The notes under the pieces are model-generated. The model made no database searches. It was not told the origin of the DNA and saw only the letters and a program-made list of their open reading frames with translations. Positions 26,951 to 36,872 of a stretch of 64,000 nt of DNA are shown one piece after another. The stretch comes from Planctomycetaceae bacterium (lineage in GTDB: Bacteria > Planctomycetota > Planctomycetia > Pirellulales > Pirellulaceae). The number at the start of each line of letters is the position of its first letter. The stretch's first letter is position 1. The stretch lies in contig JAHEBQ010000010.1 in assembly GCA_024642205.1 (NCBI GenBank), positions 62,001 to 126,000 on the forward strand. Reading direction: 5' to 3'. The position numbers were made by a program, and so were the translations under genes.

Positions 26951-27724
26951 ATGAGCCTACTGGCAATCGTATATCATTTGGTTCCTGAAGCCCCGATTTT
27001 GGTCGCCTATAATCGAGAAGAGCCGCTCGACCGGATTTGCCCCGCCCCTTCGATTCAATCTGGCAAACCCCGCATTTTGGCGAGTATCGACCAGCATACT
27101 GGCGGAACCTATTTGGGAATGAACCAAAATGGCATGTTTGTGGGTGTGGTTCGCCGCAAGAAATTTGAGACGCCCGTCAATCCACGCTCCAGGGGAGCGT
27201 TAACGAGGGAAATGTTGAAATGCAACTCGGCCCAGCATGCCGTTGACTTTGCGCTGGAGGAGCTCCACACCGGCCAGTACGGGGGAGCCAATTTTTGTGT
27301 GGCCGACCCGGATTCCGGCTGGATGATACATTCCCACAAAGAAACCGATGCGATGGAGCTGGAACAAGGCTTGTGCATTGTCGGCAATCGGGACATGAAC
27401 GACCCTCGCGACGCGCGTGCCGCGATGGCCCAACGGCTTTTGACGTTACAGACGCTGGATTCTCCCGTGAAATTTCTGGCGATTGCAAGCAAAGTTCTTG
27501 CCCGAACCCCCACGGCTCCCGGCCGCCCCAGCATGGTGGTCAAGGAAAAGGACTATGGGACCGTCAGTTCGACCCTGATTTCACTTGGGAAAAAGCCCCG
27601 AGACGCGATCTATCAGTACTCCAATGGTTCTCCGGACGAGTCCAAGTTCGAAGATTACTCGCCGTTGTTGCGGGACATCTTGAGCCGAGGATTACGCGAA
27701 TCACGATCAAAAGCTGAAGCGTAG
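26951..27724 (+). CDS. TANGO2/NRDE-family protein
   Basis: A 257-residue protein of the TANGO2 (NRDE) family, which belongs to the Ntn-hydrolase-like proteins. It is known from eukaryotes and bacteria and has been linked to haem or lipid handling, though its biochemistry is unsettled. The N-terminal A-Y-N-R-E-E-P-L-D-R (19-28) is the family motif with NREE instead of NRDE. It continues with a G-G-T-Y-L-G-M-N-Q-N-G-M-F run typical of the fold. It is a single gene ended by the terminator at 27750. Confidence 0.87.
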   Translation: MSLLAIVYHLVPEAPILVAYNREEPLDRICPAPSIQSGKPRILASIDQHTGGTYLGMNQNGMFVGVVRRKKFETPVNPRSRGALTREMLKCNSAQHAVDFALEELHTGQYGGANFCVADPDSGWMIHSHKETDAMELEQGLCIVGNRDMNDPRDARAAMAQRLLTLQTLDSPVKFLAIASKVLARTPTAPGRPSMVVKEKDYGTVSSTLISLGKKPRDAIYQYSNGSPDESKFEDYSPLLRDILSRGLRESRSKAEA

Positions 27725-27749
27725 TTTCTTCAACGAATCAAAATCGTCA

Positions 27750-27779
27750 GGCGGCTGAATTTTCGGTCGCCTTTTTTTT
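27750..27779 (+). terminator. Rho-independent terminator
   Basis: An inverted repeat, GGCGGCTGAA paired with TTCGGTCGCC (nine pairs including two G-T), closes a four-base loop and runs into eight T. It ends the TANGO2-family transcript 25 bases after its stop. Confidence 0.85.
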
Positions 27780-27840
27780 GCCTGATTCCCTGGTTCAGGC
27801 GTGGGGCCCTTGCTTCGGAGCAGGCCGTTCGCCAATTCGA

Positions 27841-28641
27841 TCAAGGGGAACCCGGCAGCTCCAATGATCCAGCCGTTGGATCCATTTCGGCATTCAAAAA
27901 TTCAAATGAAGGCCGTTTTGTTGGCTTCTTTTTCGCCAACGCCTTTTTTGATTCTCGCCGGTTCGCGAGTCGACAGAGCACTGAATTTCCTTGTTTGCCA
28001 ATTTCAATGGCGGCACCGGTTTTGCGCATGACATAGGCTATTTTTTGCGCTTGATGTCGCGGCACACTGAGGGCTTCGGAAAGCTGTTTGGTATCGAACA
28101 CCTTAGGCAGACTATCTGGCAACAGCGATTGGAGGTCCTGCACCGTGCGAAAAAAACAGGCGTCCTCCAATTCAAGGATTTGACGGTCCTGGACGATGAA
28201 ATCCTCCCCCCGTTTGCGACGACGCCGGCCGTGTCCAGGATATCGGATCTCCTCGATCTGGATCATCGGAGCAATCAACGTCAGGTTGGGATGCGGGAAT
28301 ACGCGCGTAAAATAAATCAGTTCATCAAACAGGTCCAACATGTTGCCCCTCAACGGACTCCAACGCCGGTCGACTTCAGTACCCCCTTTTTTGTCGAGCT
28401 TGATCAGCCGTTTACGAACCACCAACGGCTTCACCACATCGACGGTATATCCTGCCTTCAATAGCTTGGAAGTCTTGTCACGAATCGACGACAAACTGCT
28501 CCGCTGAATTTCGATTAGTCGCTTTCCGCTGACCACATCGATTCGATATTTCCCGAGCTTGACCTCGATCCGGGACCCGGGCTCACAGAATTCTGCTTTG
28601 AGTTGTCGATGAAGTGTCGTTTCCATACGCTGCTTCGCCAA
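27841..28641 (-). CDS. Nuclease-like protein with C-terminal helix-turn-helix
   Basis: A 266-residue uncharacterised protein. The N-terminal 100 residues have a restriction-endonuclease-like pattern: E-V-K-L-G-K-Y-R-I-D-V (Asp35) then R-L-I-E-I-Q (Glu44, Gln46), the E-x-Q variant of the PD-(D/E)xK catalytic pair also seen in CoiA-type competence proteins. Next comes F-V-x-P-H-P-N-L-T-L-I then a basic R-R-R-R-K-R-G run. A likely winged helix (about 185-235, F-D-T-K-Q-L-S-E-A-L-S-V-P-R-H-Q-A-Q-K-I) and a Lys-rich tail follow. I recall relatives in planctomycetes and no known role. Its DNA substrate, if any, is unknown. Confidence 0.75.
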   Translation of the reverse strand: MAKQRMETTLHRQLKAEFCEPGSRIEVKLGKYRIDVVSGKRLIEIQRSSLSSIRDKTSKLLKAGYTVDVVKPLVVRKRLIKLDKKGGTEVDRRWSPLRGNMLDLFDELIYFTRVFPHPNLTLIAPMIQIEEIRYPGHGRRRRKRGEDFIVQDRQILELEDACFFRTVQDLQSLLPDSLPKVFDTKQLSEALSVPRHQAQKIAYVMRKTGAAIEIGKQGNSVLCRLANRRESKKALAKKKPTKRPSFEFLNAEMDPTAGSLELPGSP

Positions 28642-28943
28642 TTGAAGACATCGGGGGAGTGATTGAAATAACTCTTTCTTTCGGGTGGTTATCGGTCATC
28701 CTCATCCATTCGCCCAGCCCAATCGGAGACCCGGATTGACAGCAAACCGTTCGCCGAACCGGTCTCCGAACCAAAGTTGACCCAATTTTCTCGTGTTTGC
28801 TATACTTCGGTGGTCGCCAGGTGGCAAATCGTATTCGCCGAATCGAGTTCGCGTTGCCGACAAAAGCCGTTTTTCCGAGGTTTTATCCCAATTTGATCCG
28901 ACACCTGCCAGGATCAATCTCCGTCCATTCCAGAAAGCAAGCC
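28642..28943. promoter_or_regulatory. 302-base divergent region, nuclease-like gene / cysK
   Basis: This region must hold the promoters of the minus-strand nuclease-like gene and of cysK. No CysB- or Fur-like palindrome stands out. Confidence 0.35.
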
Positions 28944-29909
28944 ATGTCAACGTCTACGTCGCGCGGAATTCTTGAAGAGATTACGCACTGCATTGGCAAT
29001 ACGCCACTGGTTCGCTTGCAACGCGTTACGGAAGGCTGTTACGCCGACGTGATCGCCAAAGTAGAAAACATGAATCCCCTGTGGAGCGTCAAGGATCGGA
29101 TCGGGCGCGCGATGATCGACGCTGCCGAGCGGGACGGCTTGATCAATGCCGGTACCACCATCATCGAACCTACCAGTGGAAACACCGGCATCGCATTGGC
29201 CTACGTATGTGCCGCACGAGGTTACAAGATGCAGGTCACCATGCCCGATTCGATGACGATCGAGCGACGTCGACTATTGGCGGCACTGGGCGCCGAGGTC
29301 ATTTTGACACCCGGGGCCGAAGGCATGCCAGGAGCCATTCGCAAAGCTACGGAGATCGCCAATTCCGGTGGCAATTTTTTCATGCCGCAACAATTCAACA
29401 ACCCCGCCAATCCCGAAATCCATCGCCAAACAACGGCCGAGGAAATCTGGCGAGACACCGACGGACAAATCGATATCCTCGTCGCGGGCGTCGGCACCGG
29501 CGGGACCATTACCGGTTGCAGTGAAGCGCTCAAGGCCAAGAAACCGGAGATGATATCGATCGCGGTCGAACCGGCAGCCAGCCCGGTGATCACACAACGA
29601 CGAGCCGGAAAGGATCTCCAACCGGGAAAACACAAAATCCAGGGCATCGGCGCGGGGTTCATTCCCGGTGTGTTGAACGTCGATATTATTGATGAAGTCA
29701 TCACGGTTACCGATGAAGAATCGGTTCAAATGGCCCGTAACATGGCAACCCGGGAAGGTCTGTTCTGCGGGATCAGTTGCGGAGCCGCTGCGTCAGCAGC
29801 GCTCAAGGTCGCCCAGCGTCCAGAGAACAAGGGCAAGATGATCGTGGTTATGCTTCCGGATCTCGGCGAGCGTTATCTTTCGACCGATTTGTACCCGTCC
29901 GGTGATTAG
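28944..29909 (+). CDS. cysK: Cysteine synthase A (O-acetylserine sulfhydrylase)
   Basis: CysK makes cysteine from O-acetylserine and sulfide using pyridoxal phosphate. The 321 residues hold Lys50 in L-W-S-V-K-D-R-I-G, the substrate loop E-P-T-S-G-N-T-G-I, the phosphate loop [10 protein letters not shown] and C-G-I-S-C-G-A near the end. The start at 28944 fits the family N-terminus; the longer TTG frame from 28797 adds 49 residues with no family support. No cysE is nearby. Confidence 0.95.
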   Translation: MSTSTSRGILEEITHCIGNTPLVRLQRVTEGCYADVIAKVENMNPLWSVKDRIGRAMIDAAERDGLINAGTTIIEPTSGNTGIALAYVCAARGYKMQVTMPDSMTIERRRLLAALGAEVILTPGAEGMPGAIRKATEIANSGGNFFMPQQFNNPANPEIHRQTTAEEIWRDTDGQIDILVAGVGTGGTITGCSEALKAKKPEMISIAVEPAASPVITQRRAGKDLQPGKHKIQGIGAGFIPGVLNVDIIDEVITVTDEESVQMARNMATREGLFCGISCGAAASAALKVAQRPENKGKMIVVMLPDLGERYLSTDLYPSGD

Positions 29910-30074
29910 CCACAAGCTTGCGGCCTCGTTTGGCACGCCAGTTTACGACCTATCGCGCGACGGCAGCGATCCGCCCGGGTCGTTCTGGCTACCGACGGTT
30001 CGATTGATGGAATGAACCGATCGCCCATGGGTCCGAATCAAATTTTCCATCGATGAAGTTTGCCGCAGTTCGCA

Positions 30075-33000
30075 TCACAGCAGAGAATCAAAGGTACGTC
30101 GGATCTCGGCGCGCTGTTGCTGTACTTGCTCACGCAACTGATCCCCATTGGCATAGTTGAGCAAGAATGCGAGTTTGGCAAGCTGTTTTTTATCCTCGGG
30201 TAGATCATGTCGCGCGGAGGTGTTCATCAATCGCAATCGCGCCTCGACACTTCGCAAAAGCTGGTAACCCTCGGCCAGGCAATGACCAGCGTTTTCATCG
30301 AGGTATCCCAGTGACGCCAGTTTCTCTATCGCTTCGAGAGTACCGGGCACCAATACCCGACGGTCGGTTGGTGCATGTTTCAGTTGCAGCATTTGGATTG
30401 CGAATTCCACATCGACCGTTCCGCCCTTGCCCCGTTTCAGGTTGTGCTCGCTACAGTCTTTTTGCATCGCCATCCGTTTCGCATAAATTTCTCCGGCCAT
30501 CTGCGGTCGCCATGTCTGAATCGTGATCGCCTCGCGAACCAGCTTCATCACCCGTGCTGCATTTGCGTTTGTCCCAAACACTGGCCTGGCTTTGCACAAT
30601 GCCTGTCGTTCCCACAGCTGCCCCTGCCCTGAGCCAAAATAGCGTTCGAATTCATCCGTCGAAACGGCCAGTGATCCACTTTTGCCGGTCGGACGCAATC
30701 GGCTGTCGATCTCGTAGAGCCGACCATGACGCGGCGAATGACCAGCCAATTGCGTGATCGACGCTGCCAACTCGCTAAAAAAATACTGGCTGGAGATATC
30801 GTCGCGCAGGAGTTGATCAAACGACTCGTTCGCCGTCTCCGGAGTTGACATCACGCTCGAATCGTACAGAAAAATCACATCCAGATCGCTATGATAGTTC
30901 GGCTCCCGCCCCCCCAATCTTCCCAGGCCTAGAATCACAAGCGGACAGGGATACTGACGCAGAGATTCAATCGACTCCGGTTTGCCATACTTCACCAACA
31001 GTTTTTCGTATTGATGCCGGGTCGCGGTGCGCAAACAAAGCTCGGCAACATCGGCCAGTGTTCGATGTGTCTCTCGCACATCATCGCGGCCGAGGATATC
31101 TCGAATCCCGACTCGCATATGCTGGGTATTTTTGAAGCTGAGCAGAATCGGAGAAAGATCAGCGGCGCCTTTGGAGAGTTCCTCCATGTTTGATTTCAAC
31201 CAGGCAAACGATGGCAAACCACCGAGCTGCAACGCGTCGACTAATTCGTCGATCATCCCGGGATTGCTCTTGAGAATCCCGACAAGGTAGTCGCTCGATG
31301 CGCAGAGCCGAACGTAAAGACTGAGTGTCGGTGGATTAAAACGGAAGAGTTCCCACAGGACTCCTTTGGCACCCAGGCAATCACTGACCGTCGCCAACGT
31401 GACCAACGACGCATCCGGGTCAGGGGTCCGCGCCAGCTCGGACAGCAAGGCCGGAGTAACCGAAGCCAAAAAATGCTTGCAGCGACGATCGGACAAAAAC
31501 TGGGTCGGCTCTTTGGCCAAGTCCATCAAGTGATTGTACGCGGCGTGGCAGTTCTCAAAACCATAAGGTCGAAGGACTTCCCGCTTCATCTCCTGGTCGG
31601 GATCGGGATCAAGAACCAGGTCAACCTCCAGTGGAACAGCTCGCTGATCCAAGCGGTATTCCGAACCACCTGTATCCCGCATCGAACCGAAAGCGGTTCC
31701 AAAGGCGCCATGGAGCAGATGATTGAGGATCTTTCGATTGCTTTCGGTCGCTTCGTGGAGCGCGCGGTGGAACTGCTCCAGGGCAGTTGCCCGCGGCAAG
31801 TCCGCCAACCCCATCCGTCGGGCAAGCTTGGTCAATTCTGATGGATCGACAGGTATTGAGTGAGTCCGCAGGTCAAACATCATTTGCAACCGATGTTCCA
31901 GCTTCCGCAGCCAGGCATAGTTTCTCGAGAGCACCGTTGATTCGGCAGGCGAGAGACATTTCGCCCGTTCCAGTCGCAGAATCGCTTCCAGCGTGTTGGC
32001 AATTCGAATTTCTGGAAGGTCATCGCCGTTGAGCAACTGCATGAACTGGATGACGAATTCGACGTCGCGAATTCCTCCGTGGCCGGTTTTCACATTCGTT
32101 TTGTCTTCGCCCGAGGCAAGCGAGCGGCGTTCGATTTTTCGTTTCAGGGCCCGGATGCCTCCGATGTCGGCACGGCTGAGGTTCCGATGATAAATCCAGG
32201 GAGTAAGCTGGACCAGCAATCGTTGCCCCAGCGACAAATCGCCCGCGACTGGCGTCGCCTTGATCAAGGCCTGCCGCTCCCATGTTCGACCGCGCAAATC
32301 GTAATATTTGATTACGGACGCGAAGGGGCCGCAGATCTTGCCACTGTTTCCGTTGGGGCGCAGTCGCAGGTCAACTCGATAAGGCGCTCCCAGTTCAGTG
32401 GTTTCACCAATTAGTTTGACCATTTGCCGGCAAAGACGTTCGTAGAATTCCTGATTGGAGATCTTTTGAAACCTCGTACCTGGCAGCACGGATGCATTCG
32501 TGCTGCCACCGGATGTGATCCCGGGTTCATCGTAGACCATCACCAAATCGATATCGCTGGAGTAGTTGAGCTCCATTCCGCCAAGTTTACCCATCGCGAG
32601 CACGACAAACTGGCTCGGTTGGCCAGCCGAGTTGGTGGGCTGACCATGTTTGGCGACGAGCGAGTTTCTGGCGCAACGATACGCGGATTCAACAATCGCG
32701 GAAGCCAAATTGGAAATCTGCAATGTGACCTGTTCGACGCGCTGCCCGACAATCAAATCACCCACGCCAATGCGTAATGTTTGGTGATGTTTGAATCGAC
32801 GTAGCATGCGCATGACCTCGTCGATCGACTCCGCGTGATCAATTTCGGCCATCAGTTGCTTGATCAAGCTCTCTCGGGTCCCTGGCTGACCCCTGGACTG
32901 CCAGATTGTTGGCCAATCGAATTCGTTGCCCGCGTTGACACCAGAAACACCGGAGTCGCTGCGGACCAGCATGTCACTGAAATATTGACTGGTCGAAAAC

Positions 33001-33299
33001 AACAACATGAGATCGGCAAACGCCTGATCCTTTCGAGCCAGCAACGACTCAATCAATGCGGGTGACGATGACGCCAGACGATCCAGATTGTTCAGGGCCC
33101 GGTCAGGATCGCTGAGTCCGGAGAGCAAAACGGGCAACCGCTCCAACAGGCTCATCCACAGCTGGTGTGAGATTCCTGAAGCGGCGATCTGGCGCAGGTT
33201 TGCGGTCGCTCGTTGGGGATCTTCACAGCCTGACGCCGCCAGCCAATCGGCAGCGAAGTCATCATCGTCGAGGGGTTGAGACGGTGAAGGGTTGGCCAT
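30075..33299 (-). CDS. glnE: Bifunctional glutamine synthetase adenylyltransferase/adenylyl-removing enzyme
   Basis: GlnE switches glutamine synthetase off by adenylylation and on by removing AMP. The 1074 residues have two nucleotidyltransferase domains. The first, with A-M-G-K-L-G-G-M-E-L-N-Y-S-S-D-I-D (about 235-251), matches the removing half. The second, G-L-G-R-L-G-G-R-E-P-N-Y-H-S-D-L-D (about residue 790), matches the transferring half. Each is followed by a helical GlnD-type domain. Length is slightly above the E. coli enzyme. No glnA, glnB or ntrC gene is adjacent. Confidence 0.95.
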   Translation of the reverse strand: MANPSPSQPLDDDDFAADWLAASGCEDPQRATANLRQIAASGISHQLWMSLLERLPVLLSGLSDPDRALNNLDRLASSSPALIESLLARKDQAFADLMLLFSTSQYFSDMLVRSDSGVSGVNAGNEFDWPTIWQSRGQPGTRESLIKQLMAEIDHAESIDEVMRMLRRFKHHQTLRIGVGDLIVGQRVEQVTLQISNLASAIVESAYRCARNSLVAKHGQPTNSAGQPSQFVVLAMGKLGGMELNYSSDIDLVMVYDEPGITSGGSTNASVLPGTRFQKISNQEFYERLCRQMVKLIGETTELGAPYRVDLRLRPNGNSGKICGPFASVIKYYDLRGRTWERQALIKATPVAGDLSLGQRLLVQLTPWIYHRNLSRADIGGIRALKRKIERRSLASGEDKTNVKTGHGGIRDVEFVIQFMQLLNGDDLPEIRIANTLEAILRLERAKCLSPAESTVLSRNYAWLRKLEHRLQMMFDLRTHSIPVDPSELTKLARRMGLADLPRATALEQFHRALHEATESNRKILNHLLHGAFGTAFGSMRDTGGSEYRLDQRAVPLEVDLVLDPDPDQEMKREVLRPYGFENCHAAYNHLMDLAKEPTQFLSDRRCKHFLASVTPALLSELARTPDPDASLVTLATVSDCLGAKGVLWELFRFNPPTLSLYVRLCASSDYLVGILKSNPGMIDELVDALQLGGLPSFAWLKSNMEELSKGAADLSPILLSFKNTQHMRVGIRDILGRDDVRETHRTLADVAELCLRTATRHQYEKLLVKYGKPESIESLRQYPCPLVILGLGRLGGREPNYHSDLDVIFLYDSSVMSTPETANESFDQLLRDDISSQYFFSELAASITQLAGHSPRHGRLYEIDSRLRPTGKSGSLAVSTDEFERYFGSGQGQLWERQALCKARPVFGTNANAARVMKLVREAITIQTWRPQMAGEIYAKRMAMQKDCSEHNLKRGKGGTVDVEFAIQMLQLKHAPTDRRVLVPGTLEAIEKLASLGYLDENAGHCLAEGYQLLRSVEARLRLMNTSARHDLPEDKKQLAKLAFLLNYANGDQLREQVQQQRAEIRRTFDSLL

Positions 33300-33347
33300 C
33301 GGACGGTTGAAAGGTAAACAAGCCAGGAGAATTGTCGATCGTGTTTT

Positions 33348-33398
33348 CGCCTGACCGTGGATCTCGCCTCACCGCGGATCTCGCCTCACCGCGGATTT
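33348..33398. repeat. Three tandem 17-bp repeats
   Basis: Three head-to-tail copies of CGCCTCACCGCGGATCT follow each other at 33348-33364, 33365-33381 and 33382-33398. Copy 1 differs at two positions (G for C, T for C) and copy 3 at one. They lie in the 158-base gap between glnE and the helicase gene, upstream of the glnE start. Confidence 0.85.
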
Positions 33399-33400
33399 CG

Positions 33401-33420
33401 CCCCGTTGTCGTCGGGGTTT
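33401..33420 (+). other. Short GC hairpin followed by T-run
   Basis: CCCCG and CGGGG pair around a seven-base loop and are followed by four T on the plus strand. Both flanking genes read on the minus strand, where the stem is not followed by T, so its use as a terminator is unclear. Confidence 0.35.
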
Positions 33421-33457
33421 TCTACGGCACGACGACTTCGGATCCGATCTCGAACGA

Positions 33458-34690
33458 CTAGAGCGCCCGCCGATATCGCTTTTTGGGCTTGGCTGGCGGA
33501 AGCTTTGGATCGGTTTTCTCGCGGAGCACGTCAATTTCTGCCTGGAGCGGGTCTGGCTGCAGTTGCGAATTGATCTTTTGTTCGATCCGCATTAATTCGC
33601 CGCCCTGCTCTGGAGTCACCAACGAGAATGCGATGCCTTGTTTTCCCATTCGCCCCGTTCGGCCAACCCGGTGCACGTAATCGTCACTCAATTCCGGAAT
33701 GTCGTAGTTGATTATGTGTGAAACATTGGTGATGTCGATTCCGCGCCCAACCACATCGGTCGCGACAAGGTACTTTACCACTCCACTGCGAAAATTCTTC
33801 ATCATCTGGTCGCGGGACGACTGGGTCATATCACCGTGCAGCGTTCCAACGCCCTCGAAGAGATTTAGTTTAAACAGTTTGCGGTAGAGCTTTTCGGTAC
33901 CGAGTTTCGTGCGACAAAAGATGATCGCCTGTTCCGGCTCTTCGCGTTGAAGCAGCTTGACGAGAACGTCGAATTTCAGCGATCCCGGAACAGTAAGGAA
34001 GAACTGTTCGATTGTCTTTGCCGCCACGCTGTCCTTGGAAAAGTTGATTACCTTGGGGCGGTACATGTAGCGTTTTGCCAACCGTCGAATCGGCTCGGGC
34101 AGTGTCGCGCTGAGAAGTAACGTCTGTCGCTCCTGGGGGCATCGTTTCAGGATACGCTCAATGTCTGGACGAAAACCAATATCGAGCATCCGGTCGGCTT
34201 CATCGAGCACGACGAACCAAAGCTGATCGATATTCAATGAACCGCGGTTCAAGTGATCGATCACGCGACCAGGTGTTCCGACGACGACATGGGAGCCGCG
34301 TTCAAGCTGATTGATCTGGGCTCGAATCGGGCGGCCTCCATAAAGACAAACACAGTTGACGTTCTCTTGATCCGACAACCGCCGGAACTCGTTTTCGACT
34401 TGCACCGCCAACTCTCGGGTGGGGGTCAGAATCAACGCTTGTGGCTTGGCCTTTGTGACGGTCAAATCCAGTTGTTCAAGGATGGGAATCGCGAAGGCTG
34501 CCGTTTTTCCCGTACCCGTTCGCGCCTGCCCGATCACGTCGAATTCCTGCATGGCGAGCGGAATCACGCCAGCTTGAACCGGGGACGGTTTTTCGTAACC
34601 AATACGCTCCAGCGTGTCGAGCATTTTTTTTGACAATCCCATATGCTGGAATGACAAAATTTGTTTGCGTTTGACGACTTGTTTAGCCAC
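33458..34690 (-). CDS. DEAD-box ATP-dependent RNA helicase
   Basis: A 410-residue RNA helicase. All motifs are seen: the Q motif in F-Q-H-M-G-L and P-S-P-V-Q, motif I A-R-T-G-T-G-K-T (56-63), Ia P-T-R-E-L, DEAD at 163-166, SAT at 194-196 and motif VI H-R-V-G-R-T-G-R. The C-terminal extension is short and Lys/Arg-rich (K-P-K-K-R-Y-R-R-A-L), similar to RhlE-type enzymes. The gene begins with GTG, with no clear Shine-Dalgarno. Likely tasks are ribosome assembly or RNA turnover; which one is not decided by sequence. Confidence 0.94.
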   Translation of the reverse strand: MAKQVVKRKQILSFQHMGLSKKMLDTLERIGYEKPSPVQAGVIPLAMQEFDVIGQARTGTGKTAAFAIPILEQLDLTVTKAKPQALILTPTRELAVQVENEFRRLSDQENVNCVCLYGGRPIRAQINQLERGSHVVVGTPGRVIDHLNRGSLNIDQLWFVVLDEADRMLDIGFRPDIERILKRCPQERQTLLLSATLPEPIRRLAKRYMYRPKVINFSKDSVAAKTIEQFFLTVPGSLKFDVLVKLLQREEPEQAIIFCRTKLGTEKLYRKLFKLNLFEGVGTLHGDMTQSSRDQMMKNFRSGVVKYLVATDVVGRGIDITNVSHIINYDIPELSDDYVHRVGRTGRMGKQGIAFSLVTPEQGGELMRIEQKINSQLQPDPLQAEIDVLREKTDPKLPPAKPKKRYRRAL

Positions 34691-34994
34691 AGTAATGAGA
34701 CGATTTGTCCTGTTTGATGAAGTCTCAGCGGTTTCGAGGGTAAAGTTCTGGTTTGCCGTCGAGACTGGATGGAATGTTTGATCGCGACCGTTAGTTTTGT
34801 TCGTTTACTTTTAACGTCTAAGCTATCTCGGCTAGCAAAACCGGTCAACGCGAGTTCCGGATTTCCAAAGGGAAATGCGATACACGCGTGCGAAACCAAG
34901 TATTCATCACGTCAATCCGGGATGCAGCCTCTGTCAACCAGACCAATTTCAGCGGCTGATCAGCAAACCAAAAACACGACGAAAGTCAAATAAG
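34691..34994. promoter_or_regulatory. 304-base divergent region, helicase / HEAT-like gene
   Basis: The promoters of the minus-strand helicase and the plus-strand HEAT-like gene should lie here. No operator is recognised. Confidence 0.35.
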
Positions 34995-36608
34995 ATGATA
35001 AATGAAATCACAGAAGCAATCCTCCTGGCACAAAATGACCCGACTCAACTGTCCCGGGTCGCGTTACTCGCCCAGCAGATCTCCAGTCTGTCGAACGACG
35101 AGGTAGCCGAACTGGTCGACCGAATTCTGGATTTCAGTGACGAGCTTCAGTCGACCGAGGAAACTCAAGCCCATGCGGCTCATGACATTTTGAGGGGCCC
35201 GATCAAGATCGATCAGCTGATTCAACCCGTGATTTACCAGCTGGTCCAGCGCGAGGTCAAATTGGCTGCGGCCGAGGACCCGGAGCGACACTGGGATAGC
35301 AAACGATTCGAAAATGTCCAATCGCTGTACCGAATCACCCCGCACGATAGTGATCTCAGAAACCACCTGCTCCGCTGGCTCGCCGTCGAGGGCAGCGACG
35401 AAGCCATTCAAATCTGGACGGATCTGATTTGCGATGACCCGCCTGAACACCGGTTGGGAATCGTCCTGGCATTTGCACCATTGATGCAACCCGGGTTTCA
35501 GCCGCCGGAGTGGATGCTATCCCAATTGGTCAATCACGCCACCAGTCACTCCCAGATTGCGCCGGCCATCTTTGATCTGTTCAACTTCTATTACCGGCAC
35601 GAAAAAGTCGCCGCTCATCCGGCGGAAGAGCGGATCAACGAGCTGACGGAATTGCTGGGCCAACTGGCGGGTCAGCTTGGAATCATCGAAGAGGGGAATT
35701 TTCCGCGCGGTCTGGATGCCAGCCAGATCAACCAACTCGTTTCTGATTCGGTCGCGTTGATTGTCGCGCTCTGCGATACGTTCGCTCAATTGAAATATGA
35801 GCCAGCCGTCGGAAAATTGCACCAGGCACTCGGCTTGCGGCACCGACGCGTGCAAACCGAGGCCGCCGCTGCGTTGGCCCGGATGGGTGACGATTTGGGA
35901 AAACAGGCATTGATCGAGTTGGCTAACCAACCTGTTGCGCGACTGCGAGCGTTGGCCTATGCCGATGAACTTGGATTCAAGAATGAAGTTTCACTTGAAC
36001 TTCAAGGCGAAATCGCGATGGCAGAAAGTCACCTAGCCATCTGGCTGTCCGAACCGGCCCAAATGGGATTGGCCCCCAGCAACCTCGAATTTCTCGAAAG
36101 CCGTGAGATGTACTGGCCCAGCTATGAACATCCCGTTCAGTGCTACCTGTTTACTTACTCATACGGGTCCGGGGAACAGTCACATAGCAACATCGGAATC
36201 TGCGGCCCCTTGACCCATGCATTTGCGGCGGACCTTCGACATCTTTCTCACAGTGACATGTATGCGGCGTTCGCAGGCTGGCAAACAGTGCACAGCGAGA
36301 TATATCAGGTCTCTTTGAACCGGGCACAACAGACTTTTCCCAATGACTGGCGACGCTTGGTTGGCAATCTCGAAGCAGAAGATTTTGACAGGACGCAACT
36401 CCGAACGGCCGCCAGTTTTTTTGGCGAACTCCTGCTGATCGCCGATGCAACGCAAGATGGGCAAACGGGTACGGCGATCGTAGATGGCCAGAAGACCAGC
36501 TGGTTCTCACATGGCAACGAGAATGCCCCCATTGACTGGCAGATGGCTTACTCCATCTGGCGTGGACAGCAGTTGTTGGCCAATTTCAACGAAAGTGAAT
36601 CCGCCTAG
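34995..36608 (+). CDS. HEAT-like repeat protein
   Basis: A 537-residue soluble protein with no signal peptide. I start it at 34995 (M-I-N-E-I-T-E), since the preceding 40 residues of the longer frame lack family pattern. The body is alpha-helical; a repeat unit V-Q-T-E-A-A-A-A-L-A-R-M-G-D-D-L-G-K-Q-A near residue 310 is a typical HEAT/PBS-lyase unit. The last part (about 380-520) has a different, mixed composition with Y-L-F-T-Y-S-Y-G and G-I-C-G-P-L-T-H-A-F and may be a ligand or partner domain. I recognise no enzyme activity; a scaffold role is an inference from the repeats. Confidence 0.75.
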   Translation: MINEITEAILLAQNDPTQLSRVALLAQQISSLSNDEVAELVDRILDFSDELQSTEETQAHAAHDILRGPIKIDQLIQPVIYQLVQREVKLAAAEDPERHWDSKRFENVQSLYRITPHDSDLRNHLLRWLAVEGSDEAIQIWTDLICDDPPEHRLGIVLAFAPLMQPGFQPPEWMLSQLVNHATSHSQIAPAIFDLFNFYYRHEKVAAHPAEERINELTELLGQLAGQLGIIEEGNFPRGLDASQINQLVSDSVALIVALCDTFAQLKYEPAVGKLHQALGLRHRRVQTEAAAALARMGDDLGKQALIELANQPVARLRALAYADELGFKNEVSLELQGEIAMAESHLAIWLSEPAQMGLAPSNLEFLESREMYWPSYEHPVQCYLFTYSYGSGEQSHSNIGICGPLTHAFAADLRHLSHSDMYAAFAGWQTVHSEIYQVSLNRAQQTFPNDWRRLVGNLEAEDFDRTQLRTAASFFGELLLIADATQDGQTGTAIVDGQKTSWFSHGNENAPIDWQMAYSIWRGQQLLANFNESESA

Positions 36609-36631
36609 CCCATCCTCCATCGTTGCCTCCT

Positions 36632-36680
36632 GGTCCCGGGCGCCGTCGCGGGACCCTGGACCAACGTATGTCCGTTTTTT
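36632..36680 (+). terminator. Possible tandem-hairpin terminator
   Basis: GGTCCCG (36632-36638) pairs with CGGGACC (36649-36655). A smaller GGAC/GTCC hairpin (36658-36673) follows, then G and six T (36675-36680). It lies just after the HEAT-like gene. Confidence 0.45.
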
Positions 36681-36872
36681 GGCTGTTTTCAATGGGTTGC
36701 CATTCCAGTGTCTTTCCAAATACCAGCTTCGAGACCGAATCAGGAGCAATATTCGAATGGAATTGGTCCGCGCCCTGTTGGATTCACGCTTCCCCCATTC
36801 CCGCGTAGCCTTATAATGTGCCAGGTAACGAATCGATTCCGTCTGACTTGATCCCCTTTTGCGTGGACTTTC

